Shown here: piece after piece, positions 45,128 to 54,031 of the stretch
Layout of the letters: each line of letters starts with the position of its first letter
Position numbering within the stretch: the stretch's first letter is position 1
NCBI RefSeq assembly: GCF_001761325.1
Contig: NZ_CP017478.1
Coordinates: forward strand, 130,001-194,000
Direction of reading: 5' to 3'
Length of the DNA stretch: 64,000 nt
From: Urechidicola croceus
Lineage (GTDB): Bacteria; Bacteroidota; Bacteroidia; Flavobacteriales; Flavobacteriaceae
Program-made: the position numbers and the translations under genes
The notes under the pieces: model-generated
Database searches by the model: none
Told to the model about the DNA's origin: nothing
The model's input: only the letters and a program-made list of their open reading frames with translations

Positions 45128-45994
45128 TTAAAAGGTCAAATATTCTAAATTTAGTTTGTTCTTTTTGTAGGAATGATATTCTACATTTTGGTTAATATGA
45201 ACAAAAGCAGGCGTCTTTAATTTCAAGCTAAAATGTGATCTTTTATTGTTGTAAATATGGACAGCTTTTTTAATCATCTTGTTAGCTAAGGTACTATTTT
45301 TTATGGTTTGTTTAAGTCCGTACTCATATTTTAATGTTCTATTGATTCGTTCGGCTACCGCATTTTCATAAGGATCGTACTGTTGTGTCATTGATAGTGT
45401 TATATTGTTTTGTTCAGCAAATTCGGTATATGCTGGATTACAGTATTGAATTCCACGGTCTGAATGATGAATGAGTTTTTCATTAGGATATTTACGATTT
45501 TTAATGGCCATAGCTAGCGCATCTAAGCAAAGCGATGTTTTCATATGTGATGCAAATTTATATCCCATAATCTTCTTAGAATAGGCATCAGTAACTAGTG
45601 CTAGATAACAGTGTTTATTTTCTGTTTTGATATAGGTGATATCGCTTACCCAAAGCTGTTCAGATCGAGTAGGAGCCTTGTCTTTTACCAGGTTATCATA
45701 TTTATAAAAATGATGTTTAGAATTTGTTGTTATAAAAAACCTTTTGGTCTTTGGAACTAAGAGGTTATAAGCTCTTAATAGTTTATAAAACTTGTCTCTT
45801 CCCATTTTTATTCCGAGTGATTCCATTTTAGATTTAAGATTGTCATGGAGCTTAATACCACCAGTTCTTTGTCCGACTTCATTTCTATAATCTTTAATCA
45901 TTTGAATTACGATTTGGTCATTGTTTACTTTGGTTCTGTATGATTTCAAGCGTTTATAGAAAGCTTGTTTACTAATCCCAAAACATTGGATCAA
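45128..45994 (-). CDS. IS3 transposase OrfB, copy 3
   Basis: 288 residues. HTH_21-type N-terminus ('GQRTGGIKLHDNLKSKMESLGIKMGRDKFYKLLRAYNLLVPKTKR') and DDE domain with 'WVSDITYIKTENKHCYLALVTDAYSKKIMGY', 'LIHHSDRGIQYCNP' and 'NAVAERINRTLKYEYG'. Overlaps OrfA by 4 bp; probably expressed through a -1 frameshift. Confidence 0.93.
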   Translation of the reverse strand: MIQCFGISKQAFYKRLKSYRTKVNNDQIVIQMIKDYRNEVGQRTGGIKLHDNLKSKMESLGIKMGRDKFYKLLRAYNLLVPKTKRFFITTNSKHHFYKYDNLVKDKAPTRSEQLWVSDITYIKTENKHCYLALVTDAYSKKIMGYKFASHMKTSLCLDALAMAIKNRKYPNEKLIHHSDRGIQYCNPAYTEFAEQNNITLSMTQQYDPYENAVAERINRTLKYEYGLKQTIKNSTLANKMIKKAVHIYNNKRSHFSLKLKTPAFVHINQNVEYHSYKKNKLNLEYLTF

Positions 45995-46380
45995 CCATTT
46001 TCTTTTAAACGGTCTTGTTTCTTTTTTTCGATCTCTTCTGCTAATGTTGTGGGCAATGACTTTTTTGACATATCAACACCTGTAATCAGTTCCATATCAG
46101 CGATAATGTCTTGTTGGAAGTCCTTTACGAATTCTAGTTCTTCGATACGCTCCTTAAGTTTTTTGATTTCGTCTTTCTTGCTCATGCCAAGTTTCTTTTG
46201 TTCTAAGGTACTATATTTTTTTAACCAATAGTTAATAGAAGATCTAGAGACTTGATATTTTTCTGAGGCATGATTTACGGAAATCTGTCCATTTTGGATT
46301 TGATCGATTATCAAAAGTTTTAAATCGAAACCTACTTTTTTGTAGGAAGTTTTTCGGCAGTGTTGTTTTTTGTCTTTCAT
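45991..46380 (-). CDS. IS3 OrfA, copy 3
   Basis: 129 residues. Helix-turn-helix 'ISVNHASEKYQVSRSSINYWLKKYS' and coiled coil 'IKKLKERIEELEFVKDFQQDI'. About four fifths identical by eye to OrfA of copy 1, so the three elements are isoforms, not recent copies. Confidence 0.9.
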   Translation of the reverse strand: MKDKKQHCRKTSYKKVGFDLKLLIIDQIQNGQISVNHASEKYQVSRSSINYWLKKYSTLEQKKLGMSKKDEIKKLKERIEELEFVKDFQQDIIADMELITGVDMSKKSLPTTLAEEIEKKKQDRLKENG

Positions 46381-46454
46381 TAGGTGTAGTACTAAAAGGT
46401 TTAATTTTTAGTCAACCTATTTCAGGAAAGTACAGTTTTTTTTAGCTTGTTGCC

Positions 46455-46580
46455 AACGGTTTTGTGTATGATTCAGTGCGTGAAAGTACGCGGCTGATTT
46501 TCCGCTAGGAAAATCTGCTGTATAAAAATGCGAAAACTTCTCGACTTGACCAAACCTAAGCATTGATTATACATGGTGTT
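46455..46580. repeat. cassette site 9, type A'
   Basis: 126 bp. Left arm TTGTTGCC-AAC, right arm GTT-GTGCTTA-G. Contains minus-strand TAGGTTTG (46551-46558), a promoter-like box. Confidence 0.9.
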
Positions 46581-46584
46581 GTGC

Positions 46585-47460
46585 TTAGTGCTTTATCAAT
46601 TGATAGGATTCTTTTCCTAATTTTATAAGTGTGTCTCTTTCGTATCGAGGTTCATCTTTATAAAGAAATATAGTTTTCTCATCTATTCTTTTATATATAT
46701 ACCGAAAACATTCTTTTTCTTCAACTTCATGACTATTACAGAATAATACGATTTCATCAATCCATGGAGGTCCGCAATAAACATCCGTTGAATAATGGGC
46801 GATTTTATTTATAAATAAAGTTGCCCCAATAATTTTTCCGTTAGGTTTGATTATCAGTGATTCTGATAATACTTTATTTGTACTGTCTTTTAAAATATAG
46901 TTTCCCACAAGTGTTCTATTTCTTGTATAATAATATAATGGATTAGGATATTGATAATTATCATCAAATTTTGAAGTAATTTTGATATAATTCGTTACAC
47001 TTGTTTTTTCATTGTTACTGTTTTTATGATATATGATTATTTTATTGTTTTTGAATGAAATATATCTCTCAAACTCATGTTCAAAACTGTTCGGTTTAGG
47101 ATTCAAATAGTAATCCAAACCATCATTTTCGTTTAAATTAATTTTGTAACTTCCTTGCTCAAAGATTGTATCTTTATTCACAATAAAATATTCTGAAACC
47201 TCTGGGTGAATACTATGATCATGTAAATTAGAGTAACCAATATTTAGTATTTCATTTTTTTGTTCTGTATGATTTATTCTTAGTCCAACTGGGAAATTGA
47301 AGTAAATAGCCTTTTTTGATTTCAGAATACTTTTATTTTTTTCAAAGGAATTATAAAAATCCTCTGCAATCCAAATCCCTTCAACTTCCAAAATATTCAA
47401 TTTTTGGCTAAATGTTGTATTGTAAAATGAAACTATTAGAATTAAGATGATATTTTTCAT
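46585..47460 (-). CDS. cassette gene: hypothetical secreted protein
   Basis: 291 residues with a signal peptide (ILILIVSFYNTTFS). Beta-rich, no motif recognised; 'LEVEGIWIAEDFYNSFEKNKS' at the start of the mature part recalls lipocalin-like domains that open with a G-x-W. Arms GTT-GTGCTTA-G and T-TAAGCAC-AAC, the same arms as the Fic cassette. Confidence 0.65.
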   Translation of the reverse strand: MKNIILILIVSFYNTTFSQKLNILEVEGIWIAEDFYNSFEKNKSILKSKKAIYFNFPVGLRINHTEQKNEILNIGYSNLHDHSIHPEVSEYFIVNKDTIFEQGSYKINLNENDGLDYYLNPKPNSFEHEFERYISFKNNKIIIYHKNSNNEKTSVTNYIKITSKFDDNYQYPNPLYYYTRNRTLVGNYILKDSTNKVLSESLIIKPNGKIIGATLFINKIAHYSTDVYCGPPWIDEIVLFCNSHEVEEKECFRYIYKRIDEKTIFLYKDEPRYERDTLIKLGKESYQLIKH

Positions 47461-47483
47461 AATAATTTTTCGGTATTAAGCAC

Positions 47484-47611
47484 AACGGATTAGTGTATGT
47501 TTCAGTGCGTAAAAGTACGCGGCAGATTTTCCGCTAGGAAAATCTGATGTTATAAAAGTGCGAAAACTTTGTGGATTGACCAAAAGTAAAGCATTGAATA
47601 TAAACAGTGTT
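47484..47611. repeat. cassette site 10, type A
   Basis: 128 bp. Left arm TTAAGCAC-AAC, right arm GTT-CTCTTTTAG opening an ORF-less body. Confidence 0.92.
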
Positions 47612-47941
47612 CTCTTTTAGTGCGTATTTTGAGTGGTTTTTCCGTTTCTGAGTGAAAATCCGCCGTTATGAGATTCCGCCGTGAGTGAGTTTCATTCCGT
47701 TAAAATTTTCCGCTCCAACTTTCAATTCCGCAAAGTTGAGTTTTTCATAGCAACATATAATTCCGTAAAATTGATTTTTCCGTTTCAACTTTTCATTCCG
47801 CAAAGACTGGCAAAAATTCCGTTGTTTAGTTTTTTTTCGTGACAACTTTCAATTCCGCTGTAATTGCTAAAAATCTGCCAAATTTGAGTGATTTTTTGTT
47901 ATTTGTTATTCCGCTTAATTTTGTTTTTTAGCATTAAAGAG
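47612..47941. other. ORF-less cassette body (CTC/GAG ends)
   Basis: About 330 bp with no gene. Ends GTTCTCTTTTAGTGC and GCATTAAAGAGAAC are complementary. Interior nearly identical to the bodies at 49.7, 51.8, 56.4 and 62.0 kb. Confidence 0.78.
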
Positions 47942-48065
47942 AACGGTCTTGTGTATGATTTCGTTGCGTGTTTAAGCAACTAAATTAGCAAATACAAACC
48001 GAATAGAAAATCCGCGAGGATTTTTGTAAGTAGGCGAGTACTAGCAATGAATTATAAACGTTGTT
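47942..48065. repeat. cassette site 11, type C
   Basis: 124 bp. Left arm TAAAGAG-AAC, right arm GTT-AGCCACC-G. Central GAAAATCC/GGATTTTT stem. Confidence 0.9.
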
Positions 48066-48073
48066 AGCCACCG

Positions 48074-49162
48074 TTATTTTATCAGTTTAATTTTAAAATA
48101 CATTTCTACATCCATACCGTAATTGTCTTCTTTCGGTTCAAACCTTCGTAAACTACCAATGACCAAACTGTCAGAATCTACGTTTATTAAGTCAACATAA
48201 TCGGATGGATAAATTTCATTATTCAGAATTATTTCATTCCCAGTTTGCGATACTGTCCAATTTCCATTTCTTACTGAAATATCTGATTCATAAATATTAT
48301 ATGTCGAATCTTTGGAAAACTTAAATGATAGTTTTTTCTCTTTTAGTGATTCCAATTTGATTAAGGATAAATCCCAATCTCGTGAACCTTGTCCTAAAGT
48401 ATCTAAACTTAATATTCTGTCCGTTCTCCAAACGTGATTTTGGATTTGCTCGATAATTTCTTCCCTTTTGAATTCGGATATATATTGTCTTTTTCGTAAA
48501 TCGGTTTTGACATTTGGAAATTCTAGTGACTCTAATTCAATTATGGAATCACCAACATAACGCTTGATTCGATAAAATTCTTTATCCATTTGGTGGAAAG
48601 TTTTTACAAATAATTGATTTCCGTTTATATTAACAACGTTCCATTTATCTATTGTGCTGATGAATTGATTGTCTTGAAGATCTTTTTGAATACAAAGTTT
48701 CGTATTTGGTTCGTCAAAAAACATTGAATCGGTAAGGATTAACTCTCTTTGATATGCGTTGGTTGATAATATCCAATTTCTATGCTTCCAAAATTCAGAT
48801 TCTTTTTTTAAGGAATGTTTTTTGTCTAATCGAACAAATTTTACTCTTGTAGTTTCTTCAAAGTCTAATATCAAACTATCCTCATATTTTTTAAAAACAG
48901 TTGACCAAAGAGTATCATTTAGCAGAATATTTTTGTTGTCAAAAGATAGTTTATATTCTTTTTTATAGTTTGAAAGGGCGTTGCTAATTTCTATTATATC
49001 ATCTGAAAAATTGATTATCATTCCATCAAGAACATAATTAAATTTGTTTTCTGTATTCGGATATGATTTAACCGCTATCCAATATGAATCAGACAGATTA
49101 TTTTTCTTACACGAAACAAGAATAAATCCGATAATTAATAATGGCAGTAGGATTTTTTTCAT
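48074..49162 (-). CDS. cassette gene: hypothetical lipoprotein
   Basis: 362 residues. Lipoprotein signal (LLPLLIIGFILVSC), then a long beta-rich region with several Trp-containing strands ('GNWTVSQTGNEIILNNEIYPSDYVDLINVDSD'). No family recognised. Start codon lies 11 bases from the cassette end (GTT-AGCCACC-A-TT-ATG). Arms pair: GTT-AGCCACC-G and T-GGTGGCT-AAC. Confidence 0.65.
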   Translation of the reverse strand: MKKILLPLLIIGFILVSCKKNNLSDSYWIAVKSYPNTENKFNYVLDGMIINFSDDIIEISNALSNYKKEYKLSFDNKNILLNDTLWSTVFKKYEDSLILDFEETTRVKFVRLDKKHSLKKESEFWKHRNWILSTNAYQRELILTDSMFFDEPNTKLCIQKDLQDNQFISTIDKWNVVNINGNQLFVKTFHQMDKEFYRIKRYVGDSIIELESLEFPNVKTDLRKRQYISEFKREEIIEQIQNHVWRTDRILSLDTLGQGSRDWDLSLIKLESLKEKKLSFKFSKDSTYNIYESDISVRNGNWTVSQTGNEIILNNEIYPSDYVDLINVDSDSLVIGSLRRFEPKEDNYGMDVEMYFKIKLIK

Positions 49163-49172
49163 AATGGTGGCT

Positions 49173-49300
49173 AACGTGTTTGTGTATGTTTCAGTGCGTA
49201 AAAGTACGCGGCAGATTTTCCGCTAGGAAAATCTAACGATATAAAAGTGCGAAAACTTTGTGGATTGACCAAAAGTAAAGCATTGAATATAAACAGTGTT
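49173..49300. repeat. cassette site 12, type A
   Basis: 128 bp. Left arm TGGTGGCT-AAC, right arm GTT-GCCTTTTAG. Confidence 0.92.
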
Positions 49301-49601
49301 GCCTTTTAGTGCGCATTTGAGTGTTATTTTTCGATTCTGAGTGAAAATCCGCCGTTATGAGATTCAGCCGTGAGTGAGTTTTATTCCGTTAAAATTTTCC
49401 GCTCGAACTTTCAATTCCGCAAAGTTGAGTTTTCCGTTTCAACTTTTCATTCCGCAAAGACAGGCAAAAATTCCGTTGTTATTTTTTTCCGCTGTTTTGA
49501 TTTTTTCCGTTGTAACTTTCATTTCCGCAGTAATTGCTAAAAATTTGATTGAATTTTTAATATTTATAATTCCGAAAAATTTTGTTTTAAGCATTAAAGG
49601 C
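49301..49601. other. ORF-less cassette body (GCC/GGC ends)
   Basis: About 300 bp with no gene. Ends GTTGCCTTTTAGTGC and GCATTAAAGGCAAC pair. Shorter subtype, with TATTTATAATTCCG near the right end, shared with the bodies at 51.35, 62.5 and 62.9 kb. Confidence 0.78.
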
Positions 49602-49729
49602 AACGGATTAGTGTATGTTTCAGTGCGTAAAAGTACGCGGCAGATTTTCCGCTAGGAAAATCTGATGTTATAAAAGTGCGAAAACTTTGTGGATTGACCA
49701 AAAGTAAAGCATTGAATATAAACAGTGTT
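49602..49729. repeat. cassette site 13, type A
   Basis: 128 bp. Left arm TAAAGGC-AAC, right arm GTT-CTCTTTTAG. Confidence 0.92.
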
Positions 49730-50059
49730 CTCTTTTAGTGCGTATTTTGAGTGGTTTTTCCGTTTCTGAGTGAAAATCCGCCGTTATGAGATTCAGCCGC
49801 GAGTGAGTTTCATTCCGTTATAATTTTCCGCTCTAACTTTCAATTCCGCAAAGTTGAGTTTTTCACAGCAACTTATAATTCCGCAAAGTTGAGTTTTCCG
49901 TTTCAACTTTTCATTCCGCAAAGACTGGCAAAAATTCCGTTGTTTAGTTTTTTTTCGTGACAACTTTCAATTCCGCTGTAATTGCTAAAAATCTGCCAAA
50001 TTTGAGTGATTTTTTGTTATTTGTTATTCCGCTTAATTTTGTTTTTTAGCATTAAAGAG
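49730..50059. other. ORF-less cassette body (CTC/GAG ends)
   Basis: About 330 bp, same subtype as 47.6 kb. No open frame beyond chance. CAACTTT/AAAGTTG and repeated ATTCCG present. Confidence 0.78.
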
Positions 50060-50183
50060 AACGGTATTGTGTATGATTTCGTTGCGTGTTTAAGCACTAA
50101 AGTTAGCAAATAAATCACAGATAGAAAGTCCGCGAGGACTTTCGTAAGTAGGCTATAATTAGCAATGAATTATACACGTTGTT
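50060..50183. repeat. cassette site 14, type C
   Basis: 124 bp. Left arm TAAAGAG-AAC, right arm GTT-CTACACC-G. Ends ATTATACACGTTGTT, an uninterrupted match to the IS110 target form. Confidence 0.9.
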
Positions 50184-50765
50184 CTACACCGTTTTTTCTT
50201 TCCGATATACATTTATTTCGCTACTTGTCGCTGTAACAAAATAATCTCCATTGTGTGAAAATCCGAAAGCCCTTAATTCATAATCGTGAAAAATTCTAAA
50301 GCAATCTTTTCCGTCATCTTCTTTGTATATGCTTTTAAAATTCGGTTCAAATATTAAATCGATTATTGGCCATTCGGTTGCCATATATTGAATTCCATCT
50401 CCATATTGATTCAAGAGTGGTAATCCGCCTCCACATAATCCGCTAATAGTTATTTTTTCATTCGCAAGTTTTCCAATTCCCATAGACCAAAGTTCATAAG
50501 AATTAAACCAATCAAAATCGGCATTATTATCTCTTTCGGTCAATTCAAATTTCGAACAATCTACAATTCCTCGACCTTGACTTGAAACAATTAGTAGCAA
50601 TTCAGGATGATTTTTTGAAAATCCAACTTCACTTAATCCTCCAACAGCAAATGTTTCTTTTTCCCATCCAGTTGGAATATCAGATTTCTTTGCATTATCG
50701 ACAAATTTTTGAAGTCTTAATCGATTTTCGTGTTCTGGATTATTATTTTTACTAAAAATTTTCAT
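50184..50765 (-). CDS. cassette gene: hypothetical cytosolic protein
   Basis: The frame runs back through the neighbouring site, but the cassette boundary at 50786 shows that the ATG at 50765 is the real start; 193 residues. 'VGGLSEVGFSKNHPELLLIVSSQGRGIVDC', 'SGLCGGGLPLLNQYGDGIQYMATEWPIIDLIFEP' and 'RAFGFSHNGDYFVTATSSEINVYRK' suggest WD40-like or beta-propeller strands. No clear family. Stop codon TAG lies in the cassette arm GTT-CTACACC-G; right arm T-GGTGTAG-AAC. Confidence 0.7.
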   Translation of the reverse strand: MKIFSKNNNPEHENRLRLQKFVDNAKKSDIPTGWEKETFAVGGLSEVGFSKNHPELLLIVSSQGRGIVDCSKFELTERDNNADFDWFNSYELWSMGIGKLANEKITISGLCGGGLPLLNQYGDGIQYMATEWPIIDLIFEPNFKSIYKEDDGKDCFRIFHDYELRAFGFSHNGDYFVTATSSEINVYRKEKTV

Positions 50766-50785
50766 TGCGTTGTCAAATGGTGTAG

Positions 50786-50913
50786 AACGGTTTAGTGTAT
50801 GTTTCAGTGCGTAAAAGTACGCGGCAGATTTTCCGCTAGGAAAATCTAACGATATAAAAATGCAAAAACTTTGTGGATTGACCAAAAGTAAAGCATTGAA
50901 TATAAACAGTGTT
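50786..50913. repeat. cassette site 15, type A
   Basis: 128 bp. Left arm TGGTGTAG-AAC, right arm GTT-GGGTTTTAG. Confidence 0.92.
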
Positions 50914-51223
50914 GGGTTTTAGTACGTTTTTCATTGCTATTTTCTGAGTCTGAGTAAAATTCCGCTGTTATAAGATTCCGTTGTGAGTGAGTTTTATTCC
51001 GTTAAAATTTTTCACTCCAACTTTCAATTCCGCAAAGTTGAGTTTTTGCGTATCAACTTTTTAATCCGCAACGATTGGCAAAATCTCCGCCGTTATTTTT
51101 CTCCGTTGTTTTGATTTTTTCCGTTCCAACTTTCAATTCCACTGTAATTACTCAAATTTGTAGAGTAGGAGTGGGTTCAGTCAATATTTTATTCTGCCTA
51201 ATTTTGTTTTAAGTATTAAACCC
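50914..51223. other. ORF-less cassette body (GGG/CCC ends)
   Basis: About 310 bp. Ends GTTGGGTTTTAGTAC and GTATTAAACCCAAC. Note that TAC/GTA replaces the usual TGC/GCA on both sides, a further paired change. More diverged interior than the other members. Confidence 0.75.
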
Positions 51224-51351
51224 AACGGTTTAGTGTATGTTTCAGTGCGTAAAAGTACGCGGCAGATTTTCCGCTAGGAAAATCTGATGTTATAAAAGTG
51301 CGAAAACTTTATGGATTGACCAAAAGTAAAGCATTGAATATAAACAGTGTT
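51224..51351. repeat. cassette site 16, type A
   Basis: 128 bp. Left arm TAAACCC-AAC, right arm GTT-GCCTTTTAG. Confidence 0.92.
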
Positions 51352-51671
51352 GCCTTTTAGTGCGCATTTGAGTGTTATTTTTCGATTCTGAGTGAAAATC
51401 CGCCGTTATGAGATTCAGCCGTGAGTGAGTTTTATTCCGTTATAATTTTCCGCTCCAACTTTCAATTCCGCAAAGTTGAGTTTTTCACAGCAACATATAA
51501 TTCCGCAAAGTTGAGTTTTCCGTTTCTACTTTTTACTCCGCAAAGACTGGCAAAAATTCCGTTGTATAGTTTTTTTTCGTGACAACTTTCAATTCCGCTG
51601 TAATTGCTCAAAATTTGATTGATTTTTTAATATTTATAATTCCGAAAAATTTTGTTTTAAGCATTAAAGGC
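51352..51671. other. ORF-less cassette body (GCC/GGC ends)
   Basis: About 320 bp with no gene. Ends as the 49.3 kb body; the middle contains the longer CTC-type insert, so it looks like a hybrid of the two subtypes. Confidence 0.75.
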
Positions 51672-51799
51672 AACGGATTAGTGTATGTTTCAGTGCGTAA
51701 AAGTACGCGGCAGATTTTCCGCTAGGAAAATCTGATGTTATAAAAGTGCGAAAACTTTGTGGATTGACCAAAAGTAAAGCATTGAATATAAACAGTGTT
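51672..51799. repeat. cassette site 17, type A
   Basis: 128 bp. Left arm TAAAGGC-AAC, right arm GTT-CTCTTTTAG. Confidence 0.92.
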
Positions 51800-52129
51800 C
51801 TCTTTTAGTGCGTATTTTGAGTGGTTTTTCCGTTTCTGAGTGAAAATCCGCCGTTATGAGATTCCGCCGTGAGTGAGTTTCATTCCGTTAAAATTTTCCG
51901 CTCCAACTTTCAATTCCGCAAAGTTGAGTTTTTCATAGCAACATATAATTCCGTAAAATTGATTTTTCCGTTTCAACTTTTCATTCCGCAAAGACTGGCA
52001 AAAATTCCGTTGTTTAGTTTTTTTTCGTGACAACTTTCAATTCCGCTGTAATTGCTAAAAATCTGCCAAATTTGAGTGATTTTTTGTTATTTGTTATTCC
52101 GCTTAATTTTGTTTTTTAGCATTAAAGAG
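51800..52129. other. ORF-less cassette body (CTC/GAG ends)
   Basis: About 330 bp, practically the same as the body at 47.6 kb over its whole length, including the CATAGCAACATATAATTCCG stretch. Confidence 0.78.
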
Positions 52130-52252
52130 AACGTGTTTGTATATGGTTTGTTGCGTGGTTAAGCAACTAAGTTAACAAATAAAAACCGAATAGAAAATCC
52201 GCGAGGATTTTCGTAAGTAGGCTAGAACTAGCAATAAATTATATACGGTGTT
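52130..52252. repeat. cassette site 18, type C
   Basis: 123 bp. Left arm TAAAGAG-AAC, right arm GTT-GCCCACA-G. Ends ATTATATACGGTGTT, one mismatch to the IS110 guide and unoccupied. Confidence 0.9.
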
Positions 52253-52263
52253 GCCCACAGTTA

Positions 52264-53010
52264 TTATTCCGCTGTTTCCCATAAACTGTATGAAGTCCAT
52301 CGAGTTTCCCCTTTTTTCATAATCTCAATTTTGTCTTCTTCAATCTTTTTATATTCTCCATCTACTTTGTCCCAAACATCATATTCAAGAATAATAATTC
52401 CTTTTCTGTCGCAACTCTTTATTAGATTTATTTTTAGTTCAAATTTTTCTTTATTCAAGTCAATTACTTTTCCAGTAGCGAAACACTTATCGTTCATATA
52501 TTTTTTTTCCTGACGTTTTGATACGAAATCATAGTCATACAGAAATTCGACAATATCGCCAATCTTAAATTCACTAAATTCTTCTTTTTTTCGTTCATTT
52601 TCTTTTCGTTCAGATTCAGCCCAATAATCTTTATAGTATTTTATTTGATTATCTAATTCAATCTCAATTCCGTTTAGTTTTCTATGAAGTGAAGTCAATA
52701 TGATACTAGACATATCATCAGGATGATTGATTCCTAAATCTCTGAAAAATTTTGAAAGTTCAGATGTTCCAGCCCAAAGTTTCCAGTTGTTTCTTAATGA
52801 CCTACCAGTTCCGAAATGTAGTTCAGAAGTTGCTTTTTGTTCTTCTTTAAATTTAAATTCGTTTAGACTTTCGTTTGACCACTTACATTCAAAAAAGGAA
52901 ATTGCGTCATTCAAATCAGTTGGAATATATTTCTCAACGTATTTTTCGCAATTATTTTGACTTAATAATAAAGTCGGAAAAAGAAGTATTACAATAATTA
53001 TTCTATTCAT
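52264..53010 (-). CDS. cassette gene: secreted DUF6794-like protein, paralogue
   Basis: 248 residues. Signal peptide (IIIVILLFPTLLLSQ) and the same core as the 37.2 kb gene: 'KYIPTDLNDAISFFECKWS', 'ELHFGTGRSLRNNWKLWAG', 'GINHPDDMSSIILTSLHRKLNG'. The C-terminal half differs. Both paralogues are followed (3' side) by a type C site, which suggests descent of gene and site together. Arms GTT-GCCCACA-G and T-TGTGGGC-AAC. Unlike most cassettes it has a 104-bp leader. Confidence 0.72.
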   Translation of the reverse strand: MNRIIIVILLFPTLLLSQNNCEKYVEKYIPTDLNDAISFFECKWSNESLNEFKFKEEQKATSELHFGTGRSLRNNWKLWAGTSELSKFFRDLGINHPDDMSSIILTSLHRKLNGIEIELDNQIKYYKDYWAESERKENERKKEEFSEFKIGDIVEFLYDYDFVSKRQEKKYMNDKCFATGKVIDLNKEKFELKINLIKSCDRKGIIILEYDVWDKVDGEYKKIEEDKIEIMKKGETRWTSYSLWETAE

Positions 53011-53026
53011 AGTTTGGTAGTTTATT

Positions 53027-53034
53027 CAAAACTA
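53027..53034 (-). promoter_or_regulatory. candidate -7 promoter box inside a cassette
   Basis: Minus strand TAGTTTTG fits TAnnTTTG, 16 bp upstream of the start of the DUF6794-like gene and within its own cassette, so this cassette may carry its own promoter. Confidence 0.4.
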
Positions 53035-53114
53035 CATTCCTTTTTTAATAGTAAAAATCTATTATGAGCGAACTGTTCATTTCAATTAGGGAACTGTTTT
53101 TTCTAATTGTGGGC

Positions 53115-53239
53115 AACGTGTTTGGCTATGGTTTCGTTGCGTGAAAATCCGCGAGGATTTTCCGCCGTAAACCGAAGATAGCAAATTTGCGAGGACTTTC
53201 CGATAGGAAAGTCAGAAGCAATGAACTATAGCCGGTGTT
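53115..53239. repeat. cassette site 19, type E
   Basis: 125 bp, the only one of its type. Left arm TTGTGGGC-AAC, right arm GTT-GTGCATA-G. It has two hairpins (GAAAATCC/GGATTTTC and GACTTTCC/GGAAAGTC) and outer arms GGCTATGGTTTCGTTGC / GCAATGAACTATAGCC. Confidence 0.85.
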
Positions 53240-53867
53240 GTGCATAGTTATTTTTCCATATTCTAAATTCAGTTCGGATTGTGTTTAAAATCTCGCACAT
53301 ATAAATCAGTTCGTCAATTTCTGGGTAATGTTTTAAATATCCATCAGGATTAGAAAATTCAAATTCATTGGCTCGATTCCAACCTTTAACTTGAATTTTA
53401 AATCCTTCTCCGTCTAAAATCGCAATCTGTTTGTTCGTTAATTCATATTCCTCAATTTCTTTTCCTCGATATTGTTTTTTTACTTTTTCCACGTTTCCAC
53501 GAGTTACTAATTTCCATTGAATTTCGCTCAAACTTGGCAAGTCCAAAATATGACTCCGAACAAAGTTTTGAAAAACATATTCCATATCATTTTCTGATTT
53601 TAATGTTCGCTTGTCAGTCCGTAATTCCGCTTGACCGTCAACCTTTGCGTAATGTTCGTAAAATTCCGCTGTCCATTTCTCCGATTTGTTTTTAAACATT
53701 CTAAAAAGTGAAGAATAATTAGTTATTCCGCCACCTTGGTAAATTCGGACTTCTGTTTCGTAAGTCAACGAATCAGATAGTTTCAAATCAGAATTAATTT
53801 CAGTTATATTTTGTGCTGAAACTCCAATTGAAAATAGAAAAATTATTAAAATCTGGATGTTTTTCAT
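53226..53867 (-). CDS. cassette gene: hypothetical secreted protein
   Basis: ATG at 53867 (KNIQILIIFLFSIGVSAQ is a clean signal peptide); 213 residues. Mixed alpha/beta with 'YETEVRIYQGGGITNYSSLFRMFKNKSEKWTAEFYEHY' and 'GEGFKIQVKGWNRANEFEFSNPDGYLKHYPEIDELI'. No family recognised. The stop codon lies 12 bp inside the site. Arms GTT-GTGCATA-G and T-TATGCAC-AAC. Confidence 0.65.
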   Translation of the reverse strand: MKNIQILIIFLFSIGVSAQNITEINSDLKLSDSLTYETEVRIYQGGGITNYSSLFRMFKNKSEKWTAEFYEHYAKVDGQAELRTDKRTLKSENDMEYVFQNFVRSHILDLPSLSEIQWKLVTRGNVEKVKKQYRGKEIEEYELTNKQIAILDGEGFKIQVKGWNRANEFEFSNPDGYLKHYPEIDELIYMCEILNTIRTEFRIWKNNYAQHRL

Positions 53868-53877
53868 AATTATGCAC

Positions 53878-54005
53878 AACGTGTTTGTGTATGTTTCAGT
53901 GCGTAAAAGTACGCGGCAGATTTTCCGCTAGGAAAATCTAACGATATAAAAGTGCGAAAACTTTGTGGATTGACCAAAAGTAAAGCATTGAATATAAACA
54001 GTGTT
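53878..54005. repeat. cassette site 20, type A
   Basis: 128 bp. Left arm TTATGCAC-AAC, right arm GTT-GTAAGTA-G. Confidence 0.92.
53975..53982 (-). promoter_or_regulatory. promoter-like box within a type A site
   Basis: Minus strand TACTTTTG fits TAnnTTTG and is present at this place in every type A site, pointing at the next cassette gene (start about 108 bp away here). CTG rather than TTG stands 16 bp upstream. Possible built-in promoter of type A sites. Confidence 0.35.
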
Positions 54006-54031
54006 GTAAGTAGTTGTTTTTTCAATTTTGT

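Larger units (their letters stand above)
45079..46434 (-). mobile_element. IS3-family element, copy 3
   Basis: 1,356 bp with ends TGTATTATACTGAAATAGG and, inverted, TGTACTTTCCTGAAATAGG. 3-bp target duplication GTT (45076-45078, 46435-46437). Coding capacity looks intact. It is inserted between the GNAT gene and its cassette end. Confidence 0.92.

Noticed and set aside
42097-46434. Composite transposon of IS3 copies 2 and 3 carrying the GNAT gene
   Set aside because: Copies differ in sequence, copy 3 has its own target duplication, and the two intervening cassettes have normal cassette ends.
49374-49655. 93-codon plus-strand frame across an ORF-less body and a site
   Set aside because: It crosses a cassette border and consists of repeat translation (FHSAK-like text); no sign of selection for protein.
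50184-50885. Extended start of the cassette gene through the neighbouring site
   Set aside because: The first 40 codons are translation of site 15; the ATG at 50765 lies inside the cassette and gives the sensible protein.
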